Source of the DNA: Typha latifolia
Lineage: Eukaryota; Streptophyta; Magnoliopsida; Poales; Typhaceae
Direction of reading: 5' to 3'
Length of the DNA: 64,000 nucleotides
Assembly: GCA_019914945.1 (NCBI GenBank)
Contig: CM034110.1
Location: 5,225,808 to 5,289,807, forward strand
In this document: positions 9,678-19,989 of the stretch, piece after piece
Position numbering within the stretch: position 1 is the first letter of the stretch
Layout: every line of letters starts with the position of its first letter
Position numbers and translations under genes: made by a program
Notes under the pieces: model-generated
What the model saw: the letters and a program-made list of their open reading frames with translations, nothing else
The model's database searches: none
What the model was told of the DNA's origin: nothing

Positions 9678-10689
9678 AGGTCCAGGACGAGCACTCACAC
9701 CAGCCCAAGTAGAAAAAAGAAGAGCCAAGGGCCTATGCTTCCGTTGTGATGAGAAGTTTGTACCCGGGCATCGCTGTGCTAAACCGATGGCATCGGTGAT
9801 GCTAATCGATGGATTGGAGGAAGCGGAGGACGAGTTTGCACCTGAAGGTGCAGATGTGGCTAGACATCAAGGAGAAGAAGCTGAGGAGCAACCCGTGGAG
9901 GACATGATAGCCGAAATCTCCCTCCACGCCTATTCGAGGACAGCTGCGCCAAAGACCTTGCGGGTGAACGGGGTAGTCAAGAAAACCACAGTGAGAATCT
10001 TGATTGACACCGGGTCCACCCACAACTTCATTGACAAGAGGCTCCTTAGGAAGATTGGGCTCGAGTCGGAACCCATGGAAGGGTTCGATGTGATGATTAG
10101 AGATGGCACCACATTGCGAGCGGATTCTATTTGTGGAGGTGCAGAATTGAAGGTGCAAGGCCAAACTTTCACATTGGATCTTTATCCGTTGGCCTTGCAA
10201 GGTGCCGATATTATTTTGGGGACCCAATGGCTCCGAAGCTTGGGGCCCGTGACATTTGATTTTACAAGCTTCACATTGACGTTTTGGAGAAATGACAAGA
10301 GAGTGCTGCTAGATGGAAGCCAACCGCTGCTTGAACTTCCAAATGAAGGGGTCGCAAGGGAGCTCGCTTCTTTCTCGGCGCCCACCTTTCCTTTCTTCTC
10401 AGATCTGCGGAGAGCTAGTGCAGAGGATAGTGAGCTGGTCCAACTCATGGAGGAGTTGAGAGAGAACCCCTCAAGCCACCCCGAGCACGAGGAGCGCGAT
10501 GGGTTAGTACTAGAGTGCGGGCGAATCAAGGTACCCCGGAATGAAGAGCTACGGAGACTATTGATGGCACACTTCCATGATACTCCTATAGCAAGGCATG
10601 AAGGGGTATTACGTACCTACAAGCGGCTGGCCCAAAACTGTACATGGACAACGATGAAGATGGACGTGAAGAAGTATGTGCGTGAATGA
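9622..10689 (+). pseudogene. Fused zinc knuckle - protease - integrase zinc-domain ORF of element C
   Basis: This 355-codon open frame starts in the Gag C-terminus (zinc knuckle KGLCFRCDEKFVPGHRC at about residues 38-54, all ligands kept). It runs through a complete protease (LIDTGSTHNFID, ADIILGTQWLRSLG) and then jumps in frame to the post-RNase H linker (ELASFSAPTFPFFSDL) and the integrase HH region (HFHDTPIARHEG). Reverse transcriptase and RNase H are missing without a frame break. It ends at TGA 10687-10689, at the position of the first Cys of the integrase C-x2-C zinc pair, where QIC follows. One codon change therefore separates it from the rest of integrase. It is a deletion derivative, not a new fusion enzyme. 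Confidence 0.85.
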
Positions 10690-11595
10690 CAAATCTGCCA
10701 ACGAGTCAAATCAGGGGCACTCAAGCCTAGCGGGCTGCTACAACCACTACCTATACCAGAGCGTATTTGGGAGGATATCTCCATGGACTTCATCGAGGGG
10801 CTGCCGGAGGTTCGGGGACAATCGGTGGTATTTGTTGTGGTGGATAGATTAAGCAAATATGCTCATTTCATAACATTGTCTCACCCGTTTTCAGCAAAAA
10901 GGGTTGCTGAAATATTTGTTCGGGAAGTGGCACGCTTGCATGGGATGCCTAGGACGATAGTGTCAGACCGGGATCGCATCTTCATCAGTGAGTTTTGGTC
11001 CGAGTTCTTCAGATTGCAAGGGACTCAAATCAACCTGAGTTCAGCTTATCACCCCGAGACGGATGGCCAAACCGAGGTGGTGAATCGTGGACTGGAGCAA
11101 TACTTGCGATGCTTTGTGGCGGAACGACCAAAGGATTGGGTCAAATTCCTTCCATGGGCTGAGTGGTCATACAATACTGCTCATCACTCTAGCATCAGCA
11201 TGACCCCCTTTGAGGCGGTTTATGGGCGCACTCCCCCTGTCTTGCGTGCTTATGATAGACTCGCGGCGGCGGATAGGACCGAGCTTGACTTGGAGCTTGC
11301 TGATCGAGATGAAACATTGAGACTGCTCAAGACTCACCTAGCCACAGCCCAAAACCGCATGAAGCAAACTCATGACAAAGGCCGACGTGAGCGAGAATTT
11401 GAGGTGGATCAATTGGTGTTCGTTCGAGCTCAACCGTATTGGCAATCCACATTGAGACCAATTTTGAACCAAAAGTTAGGTTACAAGTACTACGGTCCTT
11501 ACCGAGTGCTACAACGAATCGGTCCAAAAGAGCTTACATGGTTGGACCTACCGAAGGAACCAGGATACATCCGGTCTTCTATGTATCAGCATTGA
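10690..11595 (+). pseudogene. Integrase core of element C
   Basis: The frame continues after the TGA and is open from ATG 10783 for 270 codons. The rve core keeps all three catalytic acids (D in MDFIEGLPEV, D in SDRDRIF, E in TDGQTEVVNR) and the GMTPFEAVYG-like block (SMTPFEAVYGRTPP). A one-base frameshift near 11555 diverts the end to RSSMYQH, while the correct continuation lies in the next frame. The core looks intact, but it is cut off from its zinc domain by the stop and from its chromodomain by the shift. Confidence 0.88.
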
Positions 11596-11819
11596 AGTCC
11601 CAGATCGGGCCTAACCATGTGGTGGGTTCGGCCTTACCCGAACTAATGGAGGAGGATGGCCCCACTGAACCGGTCCGAGTATTAGGCCGCAGGAGAAGAC
11701 GCCATGGGACCAGATTAGAGACTGAAGTGCTAATTGAGTGGCTGGGCAAATCTACTGACGAGTCTACCTGGGAGCTAGAGTCAGATATCATGGATCGCTT
11801 TCCAAACTTCAAACCTTGA
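11556..11819 (+). pseudogene. Integrase tail and chromodomain of element C
   Basis: In the shifted frame (open 11439-11819) the sequence reads HPVFYVSALKSQIG and then TEVLIEWLGKSTDESTWELE, a chromodomain with the conserved VEW/IEW and the final Trp, ending in TGA 28 bp before the 3' LTR. It is the chromovirus hallmark and would tether the integration complex to chromatin. Confidence 0.8.
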
Positions 11820-11846
11820 GGACAAGGTTACGGAAGCGTAGTGGAT

Positions 11847-12825
11847 TGATACGATTCGGACTTCACCGACGTCGTCTCGAGCATGGATTCACTTTAGGAG
11901 TATTTTTATTTCATGTTTTAGTGTTTAATTTCCATTAAAATAAGTTTTTTGTAAGTCGCGTTCGAACACGGGTGGAGTGAGTTCGAACGCGGTTTGTGAA
12001 CGGGGTTGTGAACGTGGTGAAGAAAATGTACTGTGCGTTCGAACGCACTGTGAACGCCTGCATCGCGTTCGCAAATACCGACAGGCACGTTCGATCGCGC
12101 ATTCGAACGCCTGCATCACGTTCGCAAATCCAAAAGAGCGAACTCGGTGCGTTCGAACGCGGTCGGGCGAGTTCAAACGCGGTCGACGAAAATTGTGTTT
12201 TTATGGTTAATTTGAGTTGTTGGTTAGCCTATAAAAGGATGTGGTAGGCAACCAAATTGATATTGATTATTGAGATTGAGTTCTGTCTTGCCTCCTTCGT
12301 CTTCTTCGCTCCCGTTCTCTCAATCCCCGGCGACGCCGCTTCTAACCTCCCTCGTCCGGCTAATCACCCTAGTCCCTTAGGGGTGGCCCTCTTCTCCCCC
12401 TGCGTCCAATCTATCCCACACTTGCCCTAATCCTTCCATCAACCACAACCCTTCCACCATCACTTTTCACCGGTGCCACCACATTAACGCCGGTCCTCCA
12501 CCAACCATCATTACCTAGGATCTTGTGCCTCCATCCACGAATCCAAAACAGAGCATCCTGATGTTCGTCCACTAATCGGACGGTATCTCGAGATCCACAA
12601 CTCCGATTCGCCTAAAACTTGATTTGTTGGAAAGCTCTTTTCTAGGGCGACAATATATAAAAATGTCACATCGATCCAACGGCGGAATATTTTGGGATCT
12701 TATTTCAAAGTTCTGTGCCAGATCTAGTCCAGATCAAGAATTAGAAGAGATCGACCCTTTACCAAAAAGGCGTGATCGTATCAAGCTGGTATCAGAGCTC
12801 CATAGCCAGAGGCATGATCGTATCA
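11847..12825 (+). repeat. 3' LTR of element C
   Basis: It matches the 5' LTR throughout, with TTCGAA sites at 11961, 11982, 12038, 12102 and 12152 and TATAAAAG at 12230-12237. Relative to the 5' LTR it lacks about 15 bp around one palindrome and has about 12 extra bases (TCGATCGCGCAT) near 12092. Several sites differ by C/T or G/A changes at CpG. Confidence 0.92.
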
Positions 12826-12830
12826 AAGTC
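12826..12830 (+). repeat. Target-site duplication of element C, right copy
   Basis: AAGTC directly follows the terminal CA of the 3' LTR and is identical to 8312-8316. Element B sequence resumes after it. Confidence 0.93.
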
Positions 12831-13844
12831 ATGGCACCACGTGCATGTATTATTGTTAGTCGAGTCTTAACTAGGTAGTGCCCCTCTCACCTACTCAACC
12901 CGAGGTTAAGGGTAGAGTTTATTATATAGTATTATATTTGCAGCCTACACCTGAGATCGTTAGCTGGTGAAGCATTTAGGTGATTACACTGCCCCAATTG
13001 AAGACTAGCCTAGTATGATATTAGAAAAGATGATTGAGAGGTAAGGTTATAGTTCTAGCGGTACCCGAGGACGTAAGGTCAGTGCGTCTATCGAGCTGTG
13101 TGCTCTTACCCGTCATATGCGATGATTCTGCTCTGTACGATGATTCAGCTACAAGTAATGAAACTGCTCTGTGCAATAATTTATTAGATCGGTGATGATA
13201 GGCCTACGACTGGGGTCGTTAGTCTGATGGCTATAGACAACTGGTCATATGTAGCGTCGCCAGGCATGTATGGGCGATAATACCGCTAGATGACTAGTCC
13301 CCATCGATACTATGTTGCTTTATGAGACATGTCATTAGTGACTCAGTTTCTGTGTAGATATTTATATAATTGAGCTATGACGATGAAAGTTATTAAAAGT
13401 TGTACTGTACACATTTCCTTGATATGTTTATGAATTTGCATTTATATTTATCATGTAATACAATATTCATAGATTACTATTGGGTTTTACTTGTTGGGCC
13501 TCGTGCTCACCGCCATTTTGGTAGAAATATTTCAGAGCTAATTATGGAGGACATGGATATCGAGGAGTAGCAGATTTATTTCTTTATTTAGTATTATTTA
13601 TTCTATTATTTCTAGTTGGACTTAGCCCCTTGCGAGGGTTTTTATGCTTAAAAAATTTATGTATGGACTTGTATTCCTAGAAGCTTGTTGAGGCTTGTGA
13701 TAATTATAACTTTGGATTATTTGTTGGATTATTATAGTATTTCTAGACTTATCTAGATACTTTATGAGATTATTTCACTAACAGGTCATGTGGAACTCTC
13801 CATGTGAGGAACACGTGATTTTTGGAAGTGGGTGTTTCAACTTC

Positions 13845-14305
13845 TATATATATGTGGAGAAAACCCTAGTTGAAGTTGTATGATGATAATTGAATTGGCT
13901 TTGGCCTTTATCTCATTCTCTACTTGTCTCTAGCCATTGCGCCCTCTTCCTCTTCCCTTCTTCCACCGCCCAAATCTTTATTCAGCATCTTCCAGCTTCT
14001 AACCACCCTCTTCTATATCAACTTCTCCCCCTTCACACCAAGAACTAAACCTAGCATCTATTTAGCCATTGGTGGGCTATCAAGCTAGGATTTAATTAAC
14101 CTTTGGCCACTATTTGGTCGATATCTTGAGATCTAACCGTCCGAATCTTGTGATCTTAATTCATTGGAAAGTTCTCTCTAAGAGCAACAACATATCCAAA
14201 ATTTAGAAGGATCCGTTGGTTAGATTGTTCTCAGATTTCCTTGAAAGTTACGAATTTCATCGAGTCCAGAACCGTTACGAATCAGATTAGGCTGGTTCGT
14301 AACAT
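13845..14305 (+). repeat. 3' LTR of element A, second part (TATA to end)
   Basis: The LTR resumes after element B with its TATA stretch (TATATATATG), a leader with CCTCTTCC-rich sequence, and an end at TTCGTAACA (14305). It pairs as an inverted repeat with 14964-15425. Confidence 0.75.
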
Positions 14306-14365
14306 TTTCTGCCCAAAAATTCTAAACTTATTAAGACTCATAATAATTTATAACGTGGTTATAGA

Positions 14366-14879
14366 TAGGGTTGTCAAAAAAATCAACCCGGCTTGAGCTT
14401 GGCTCGAGCTCGAAAATGAGTTGAACTGAGCTTGATATTTAAAATAGGCTCAAAATAATTTCAAGCAAAGTTTGATTATAAGTCAGCTCAATCAAATAAG
14501 CTCACTAAGGCCCGATAAAACACAAAATAATTAATATATATAATATGATTAATATTTTCTACTATATTATAATTTTTATTATATTCTAAGATTTACTTAA
14601 GTAGATTGTTATGTACTTTGATCTTATTGAGTTTAGTTTTAAATTTTGAATTATACTTTATTTTAAGCTTGATTCAAGTCTAAGTTAAACTTATTTTAAT
14701 TCAAGCTTGATCAGGCTCAAAATTTGGCTTGAATTGATTAAGGTTTGAAATTGTTTATTGATTGGCTAGTTTAGGATTGAACTCAAAATTAGCTTAAAAT
14801 TGGCTCAAATTGAAATAACTTTAATTCAAGCTCATTCACAAATACATACTCCATCAAGCTCGGAACTATTACACCGCTA
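14366..14879. mobile_element. hAT-type MITE, 514 bp
   Basis: The ends TAGGGTTGTC and ACACCGCTA are roughly inverted, and 8-bp flanks GTTATAGA (14358-14365) and GTTATAGG (14880-14887) match at 7/8, as expected for a hAT target duplication. The body has repeated GCTTGAGCTCGAGCTC-like motifs and no coding potential. It sits between the two inverted LTRs. Related GCTCGAGC-rich stretches occur near 18060-18640, 38390-38545 and 39450-39640. Confidence 0.7.
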
Positions 14880-14963
14880 GTTATAGGTTTGCAAGCTTCT
14901 ATGCCCGGAATAGCTTTTTAATGAAATTTGTAATAATGATGAACTCTTAAAAAAAAAAAAATC

Positions 14964-15794
14964 TTACACACGACCTAATCCGATCCGTAACGGTTCTAAA
15001 CTCGATGAAGCATGTAACTTCCAAGGGAATCTGCGAACAATCTAACCAATGGATCCTCCTAAATTTTAGATATATTGTTTCTCTTGGAGAGAGTTTTTCA
15101 AAGAATCTAAGATCACGGGATTCAGACGGTTAGATCTCAAGATATCGATCAAAAAGTGGTCGAAGGTCGATTAGATCTTAGCTTGATAGCCCACCAATGG
15201 CTAGATAGATGCTAAGTTTAGTTCTTGGTATGAAAGGGGAGAAGTTGTTGTAGAAGAGAGGGAGTTAGAAGCTAGAAGAGGCTGACCAAAGACTTGGGCG
15301 GTGGAAGAAGGGATGAGGGAGAGGGCGCCAATGGGTAGAAATAAGTAGAGAAGGAGATAAAGGCCAATGCCAATTCAATTATCATCATCATTAACTCCAA
15401 TTAGGGTTTCCTCCACATACTCACCCTAAGAACTCTTCAACTAAGTTAAATAACTCCAAACAACCCTAACAAAACCCACACTTTTGCCGCGGTGCATTCG
15501 AACGCTCCTGATCGTGTTCGAACATGGAATTTTCGTTCTCTATCGATGCGAACGTATGCAAGCATTAGAACGACCGCGTTCGAACGGCTCGATTTTGTTC
15601 GAACGCGCAATTTGCATTATCTGTTTTTACGAACGTGTGCAAGCGTTTGCACCCCCATTCGAATGCGGTCCCTGCGTTCGAACGCGCCCCGACAAAAATG
15701 ATTTTATTGCTTCTAACAAACTCAACTAGATAAATAGGCTTATCCCAATAAACCCAATACCACGCGTGGAGCCAATATGGATCGAATCGTATCA
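14964..15794 (-). repeat. Inverted solo LTR of the element A family
   Basis: On the minus strand it starts TGATACGATTCG at 15794 and runs through TTCGAA sites (15497-15690) and a leader matching 13845-14305, to about 14964. No PBS, polypurine tract or internal region adjoins it on either side, so it is probably a solo LTR. No clear 5-bp duplication is visible. Confidence 0.7.
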
Positions 15795-16790
15795 GGTTAC
15801 AAGCCCGCTAGACTAAAAAAATAACAGTGACCCTAATGCTTAGGGGTTTGTAACCTTAAAAGTTGGAAACAAAACATAACTTAATGGCTGCAGAATTACA
15901 AGCTTACAAGTTAACAACGGGTTTATGGGCTTGTACTTAAACCCTATAAGCTCGTTGCAAGCTTACAAGCTCGCAACCTTGTGAAATGAAGAAAAAATAG
16001 TGACCCTAATTGCAAAGCTTATAAGCTGCAAGTGTGCAACGAGCTTACATGCTTGTATTGTAAGCCCTATGTCGCTCTTTCAAGCAGATCCTTAACCTTA
16101 TTCTTTTTTCATATTAGATGATAGATAATAATCATACTCTTAGCATATTTCATAATTAAACACCATATTTTTCTTTACCACTAAACTCAAACCAGACGAT
16201 TCTAGAATAACAATGCACCAAGTGACCTAATCACATAGTGTTTGCTACTAATTCCATATAAAACAAAAGAAGAAGAAGAAGAAGAAGAAGAAGAAGAAGA
16301 CATACTGGAGAGCGGCCGACAGCATCCATTAAAAATCTCCTCCCATTAAAAATTAATCTCCTCCCACGTTTTAGGTATTAGATTTGAGAGAGAGTTGGAG
16401 ACATTTGTTGTCGTTTATTGCTCTAGTGGTGGACTTCGTACCACGGCATTGATTACCACATCCTGCATGTGTTTAAAGAGGTTACGACTCATAAAAAATA
16501 TCAAAACATTTGAAGGTGAGGCCGTGAAGGTGACAGACAAAATATAGTGGGAGGAAGGATATCTTTACCAATGGAATTTGGTGTGCTTATTTAAATTCTA
16601 TATATGTGTGTGTGTGTGTGTGTATTGTTGCGCATGAGCATAGATTAGGCAAGAGGATTTGACATAATAAGTGGAATCCAATTCAGATTAGAACTTTTTA
16701 GGTATGGGTCTTGTTCTTGCACTTTCTCTCCTTTAACTAGGTGTTCTCTCTCTCTGTATATATAGCTTGAAAGTATACTTTTAGGGTTAA
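15795..16790. other. Non-coding, with internal short repeats and two microsatellites
   Basis: Around 15795-16090 the words GCTTACAAGC and AACAACGGGC recur in both orientations. A (GAA)n run lies at 16267-16310 and a (TG)n run at 16605-16623. I see no gene. Confidence 0.6.
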
Positions 16791-16793
16791 ATA

Positions 16794-17193
16794 TATGGGA
16801 ATTTTATAAATTACACGATATATTTTATCTATTTTATGATTCACGTTCGGTCTTTGAGGTTTTTGTAACCCGTCCCCTACTTTTTATTTATAATTCTCAT
16901 TTAACATCATTCGTTAATTTAAATGGTACCAGCAAAGAAATCTTCTGTTATATATGAAATAATTTATAAATACTTAAATTATTCATGCCTTTTTTAGAGG
17001 ATGGGCAGAGAGGAGAAAAAATAGTGGTGACAGTATTTTAGTAATTTGATCGATATTAGTTAGTCAAAAAAACTTCATGGTGTTTAAATGAGAATTATAG
17101 AGAAAAATGAGGGGCCGGATTATAAAATCATCAAAGACGATGTGTGAATCACGAAATAGGTAAAATATAGGGTGTGATTTATAAAATACCCTA
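16794..17193. mobile_element. MITE, about 400 bp
   Basis: The two ends form a long inverted repeat: the left arm (GGGAATTTTATAAATTACAC then TTTTATCTATTT and TGATTCACG) matches the reverse complement of the right arm (17060-17193, ending GATTTATAAAATACCCTA). There is no coding potential. The arms extend well beyond typical TIR length, so it folds over most of its length. Confidence 0.7.
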
Positions 17194-17204
17194 CAAAATT
17201 AATT

Positions 17205-17475
17205 TATTACTTCAAAAAGTCTTAAACTAATATCTGTACTTATGAATAAAATGAGACTGTTAATTTTTTCTATCAAACTTAAATGAGCAACGCCAAAATG
17301 ATCAAAATACCCCCATCGCATTTGTTAGACAAAATACACTGAGGTTTTAAAAAGATACTACTATAAATGATTAAAATAGCCATTGTACTCAGTAAAAATA
17401 AATTTAACAGGAAAACTAACAGTCTCATTTTAGTCATAAGTACACGATTGATTTAAGACTTTTTAAAGTATGAGT
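17205..17475. mobile_element. MITE-like inverted repeat, about 270 bp
   Basis: The left arm CTTCAAAAAGTCTTAAAC ... ATGAGACTGTTA (17209-17275) is the inverted match of 17405-17470 (TAACAGTCTCATTTTAGTCA ... TTAAGACTTTTTAAAG). It lies immediately beside the previous MITE. Confidence 0.65.
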
Positions 17476-17479
17476 AAAG

Positions 17480-18058
17480 TGATTTTAGGCATAAATATAG
17501 AATGGTACGATGTATTAACCTATATTTTTATTTTAAGTTTGAAGAATAGTATAAGGTGAGTATATATTATTAAAAATAAAAAATATTTTCAAAATACTAT
17601 AATTAATATGTGTACTTATATTAAGTCAGTTTAAATATTATTTTTCTTTATTTTTTTATAGACATGATTTTTTTTAGGCAAAGGTGGCATCTAGCATTAA
17701 AATGTATTATGATAGATATAATAGTAATATTGGCACACATGATGAAACTTTGTATCTAATCGAACTAAAACGGGAAAAGAAAAAGTTAAATGAGAAAGAA
17801 ATTTTGAATTGCTATGCAAATATTAATTTCTCGGACGAAAATACTAAACTTTTTAGGGTCATTTTCTCCAACTATCAAAACGGTTTTTCTTTTTGCAGGA
17901 TTAGCTTTTGTTTTACTTTATAGAACTAATGAAACTTAGTTATATATATCATGTGATTACTTAGTTACAACAAAAACGGGTGATGTTGCAAAATTGAAAA
18001 CCATTTAGATTTTACTTAGCTACAAATATAAATAAATTCACTTTATTGATAGAGCTAG
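17480..18058. other. AT-rich non-coding stretch
   Basis: No gene or clear repeat structure. The 79-codon open frame at 17684-17923 is AT-rich, Lys/Asn-rich and shows no recognisable motif. Confidence 0.5.
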
Positions 18059-18130
18059 TGCTGGCAAAATAATTTTAAACCAAGCTTGATCATGTGCGAG
18101 CTAGCTGATCAAGTAGGCTTGATAAGGCTC

Positions 18131-18187
<57 letters not shown>

Positions 18188-18640
18188 CAATATTTTTTAG
18201 GAATAATTTTATTTTCATCGCTTGAACTATCATCCATTTTTATAATGATCTCCTGAACTATCAGAAATACCTCACTTGACCCCTTCATTAGATGGTCATT
18301 ATATACTAAAAGTAAAAGTTTAGAGGGTTATTATATACAAAAAAAAGAGTTCAAAGAGCCATTGATAAAAATGATGATAGTCCATGGGATAAAAAAAGAA
18401 TTATCTATACTTTTTATATAATACTATAATTCTATTATGTTCTAAATTTTGCTTAAATTGATTATTATTTACTCTGATATATAGACTTTAGTTCTAAATT
18501 TTAATCATATCATATCTTTTTTATTAGTTTATATTTTTATAATACCTATATTATTATAGTTAAATTAGAACTCATCTTAATCCTAAATCTAAGCTCGAAA
18601 TTATTTTCAATTCCAACTCGATAGCTCCGGATTGATAGAG
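18059..18640. repeat. GCTCGAGC-type dispersed repeat with an (AT)n run
   Basis: It starts near GCTAGTGCTGGCAAAA and ends near GATAGCTCCGGATTG, has AAGCTTGAT and GGCTCGA motifs like the hAT-type MITE at 14366, and contains (AT)n at 18134-18184. The boundaries are uncertain. Confidence 0.4.
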
Positions 18641-19139
18641 ATAAACAAACACAAAAGAAAGCCCTAGTAAAATCTATTCTAATAAATATAGTAAAGTTTA
18701 TTCAAGTAAATATAAATGCATAGTAAAATCTATTATGATAAATAGATAAAGTAAAATAATTATATATGGCAGCAAATATTTTTGGTTCACCCCTCCAATT
18801 GCTTGCTATTTAATCACCTCGCACTTTCCAATAGATAAAGTGGGGGCATTTGCTCCAGTGCTCCAATTCCTCATTTTTATCACCCTTTTTAAGTCCTTGA
18901 ATTCTATATGGTGAGGCCTCTCACTGCCATATCTTATCTGTTTCCCAAATGAAGTGAAATGGATGGGAGTTTGCATCATTGCTTCAAGGACTAACCATAT
19001 GCCAACTATTAATTAAAATCACAAAATATCATTGTTACCAACTGCATGTCACTCAATTTTTCTTTGTTTTTTTTTAATTACTAAATATTTCATTCGGGGT
19101 AAATGAGTTATAAATTTATTTAGCTGAGTAGGTATTCTT
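18641..19139. other. Non-coding spacer
   Basis: AT-rich sequence. No gene, TIR or LTR signal seen. Confidence 0.5.
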
Positions 19140-19540
19140 TTCTTCTTCTTTAAAAAAAAAAAGGGGAGAAATTTGCACCTTATATTTTTATTATTTACAA
19201 ATTTAGCTTTAGCGAATATGCGTAGAAAATATCCTGAGTTAGATTTGAATTAACACCGTGAAAATATTTCGTTAAGTTAAGTAGAGATATATTATTTCTA
19301 AAATAACTTAAATATCCTTAGTATGACTTGGTTGAGGATACTTTTATAATTTTATTTTTTATAGTTAACTTAACTCAGATGTTTTGTTAAGTATAACTAT
19401 CAGATCTAATAGCAGATTATTTTCTGCATATATTCGCTAAATTATAAGATCAGATTTATAAATAGTAAAATTGTTGGGCGTAAATTATAATTTCGTTAAA
19501 AGAAAGAATGTTATATGCAAATTTCTCTTTAAAAAAAGTT
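19140..19540. mobile_element. MITE, about 400 bp
   Basis: Outer arms (AGAAATTTGC at 19166 and GCAAATTTCT at 19518) and inner arms (TTTAGCTTTAGCGAATATGC at 19202 versus CATATATTCGCTAAATTATA at 19426, read inverted) make a nested inverted repeat without coding capacity. Confidence 0.65.
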
Positions 19541-19989
19541 GCTCGTTTTTAGTAGCTTTTAAACAAATTAGAGGGCTGTGATTAAAATAAATCATTCAGT
19601 GTTCTTGGCATGAGAGAGAGACAAAAAAGGGCATAGTGAAAAGAAAACACTAATATAGACATCATTTTAGTAAAGTTTGTTTTTAATAAGAATGAGCAAG
19701 TTTCATCTTTGTAAGGCTGTCATATATCCATCCAAAAAAAGCTATCAAATATATCTTGCATAGCTCAATGAAGTAGACAAAATATTTCATTTTCTTTTCG
19801 AAGAATATAGTAGAAACGAAGTGTTTTTTTTTGTTGATGTTGATACCTATCCTTTAAAAAGAAATAAATGTTGATATCAATTATTTAAAGAAATAAATAG
19901 TTGATGAGTTTGATGAGAAGTAAATATTGTGCTTTAATCTTTTTTAACATAGGATTTTTTTTTTCTTTTGCTAATAAAATTGGGCCAGA

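Larger units (their letters stand above)
8317..12825 (+). mobile_element. Element C: young, internally deleted chromovirus with intact target duplication
   Basis: The LTRs are 8317-9297 (981 bp) and 11847-12825 (979 bp), each starting TGATACGAT and ending ATCGTATCA. The 5-bp target duplication AAGTC is perfect (8312-8316 and 12826-12830). The LTRs look very similar by eye, differing by point changes and two small indels in the TTCGAA region, so insertion was recent. The internal part is only about 2.55 kb: capsid, reverse transcriptase and RNase H are deleted, while zinc knuckle, protease, integrase and chromodomain remain. It sits within element B. Confidence 0.93.
6546..13839 (+). mobile_element. 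Element B: TGTAACACCC...GGGTGTTTCA LTR-like unit interrupted by element C
   Basis: B begins TGTAACACCC at 6546 and ends GGGTGTTTCA at 13839, near-perfect complementary termini with TG...CA. The flanking pentamers GCCTC (6541-6545) and ACTTC (13840-13844) match at 3/5, compatible with a decayed target duplication. Without element C, B is about 2.8 kb and has no recognisable coding region, so a solo LTR of a large-LTR gypsy family is the best guess; a non-coding retroelement is an alternative. It split element A's LTR exactly before its TATA box (TATATATATG at 13845). Confidence 0.65.
2243..14305 (+). mobile_element. Element A: decayed plus-strand chromovirus, 3' LTR split by nested insertions
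   Basis: The coding order is gag, protease, reverse transcriptase, RNase H, integrase, chromodomain (2266 to about 6210), typical of chromovirus Ty3/gypsy. The 5' LTR, PBS and N-terminal gag are missing; the element starts mid-capsid at the junction with element D. Many in-frame stops show that it is dead. Its 3' LTR starts TGATACGATTC at 6236, is interrupted at 6545 by element B, and resumes at 13845 to end near 14305 with TTCGTAACA, which is 7/9 complementary to the start. Confidence 0.85.
13845..15425. repeat. Large inverted repeat formed by two opposed LTRs
   Basis: Arm 13845-14305 pairs with 14964-15425 over about 460 bp with moderate divergence, with a 660-bp spacer carrying the hAT MITE. 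Adding 6236-6545, which pairs with 15425-15794, gives a pre-insertion inverted repeat of about 0.8 kb per arm. Confidence 0.75.

Noticed and set aside
9622..10689. A new cellular protease-integrase fusion protein
   Set aside because: It lies between two LTRs with a target duplication and matches gag-pol in order; the fusion is explained by an in-frame deletion of RT and RNase H.
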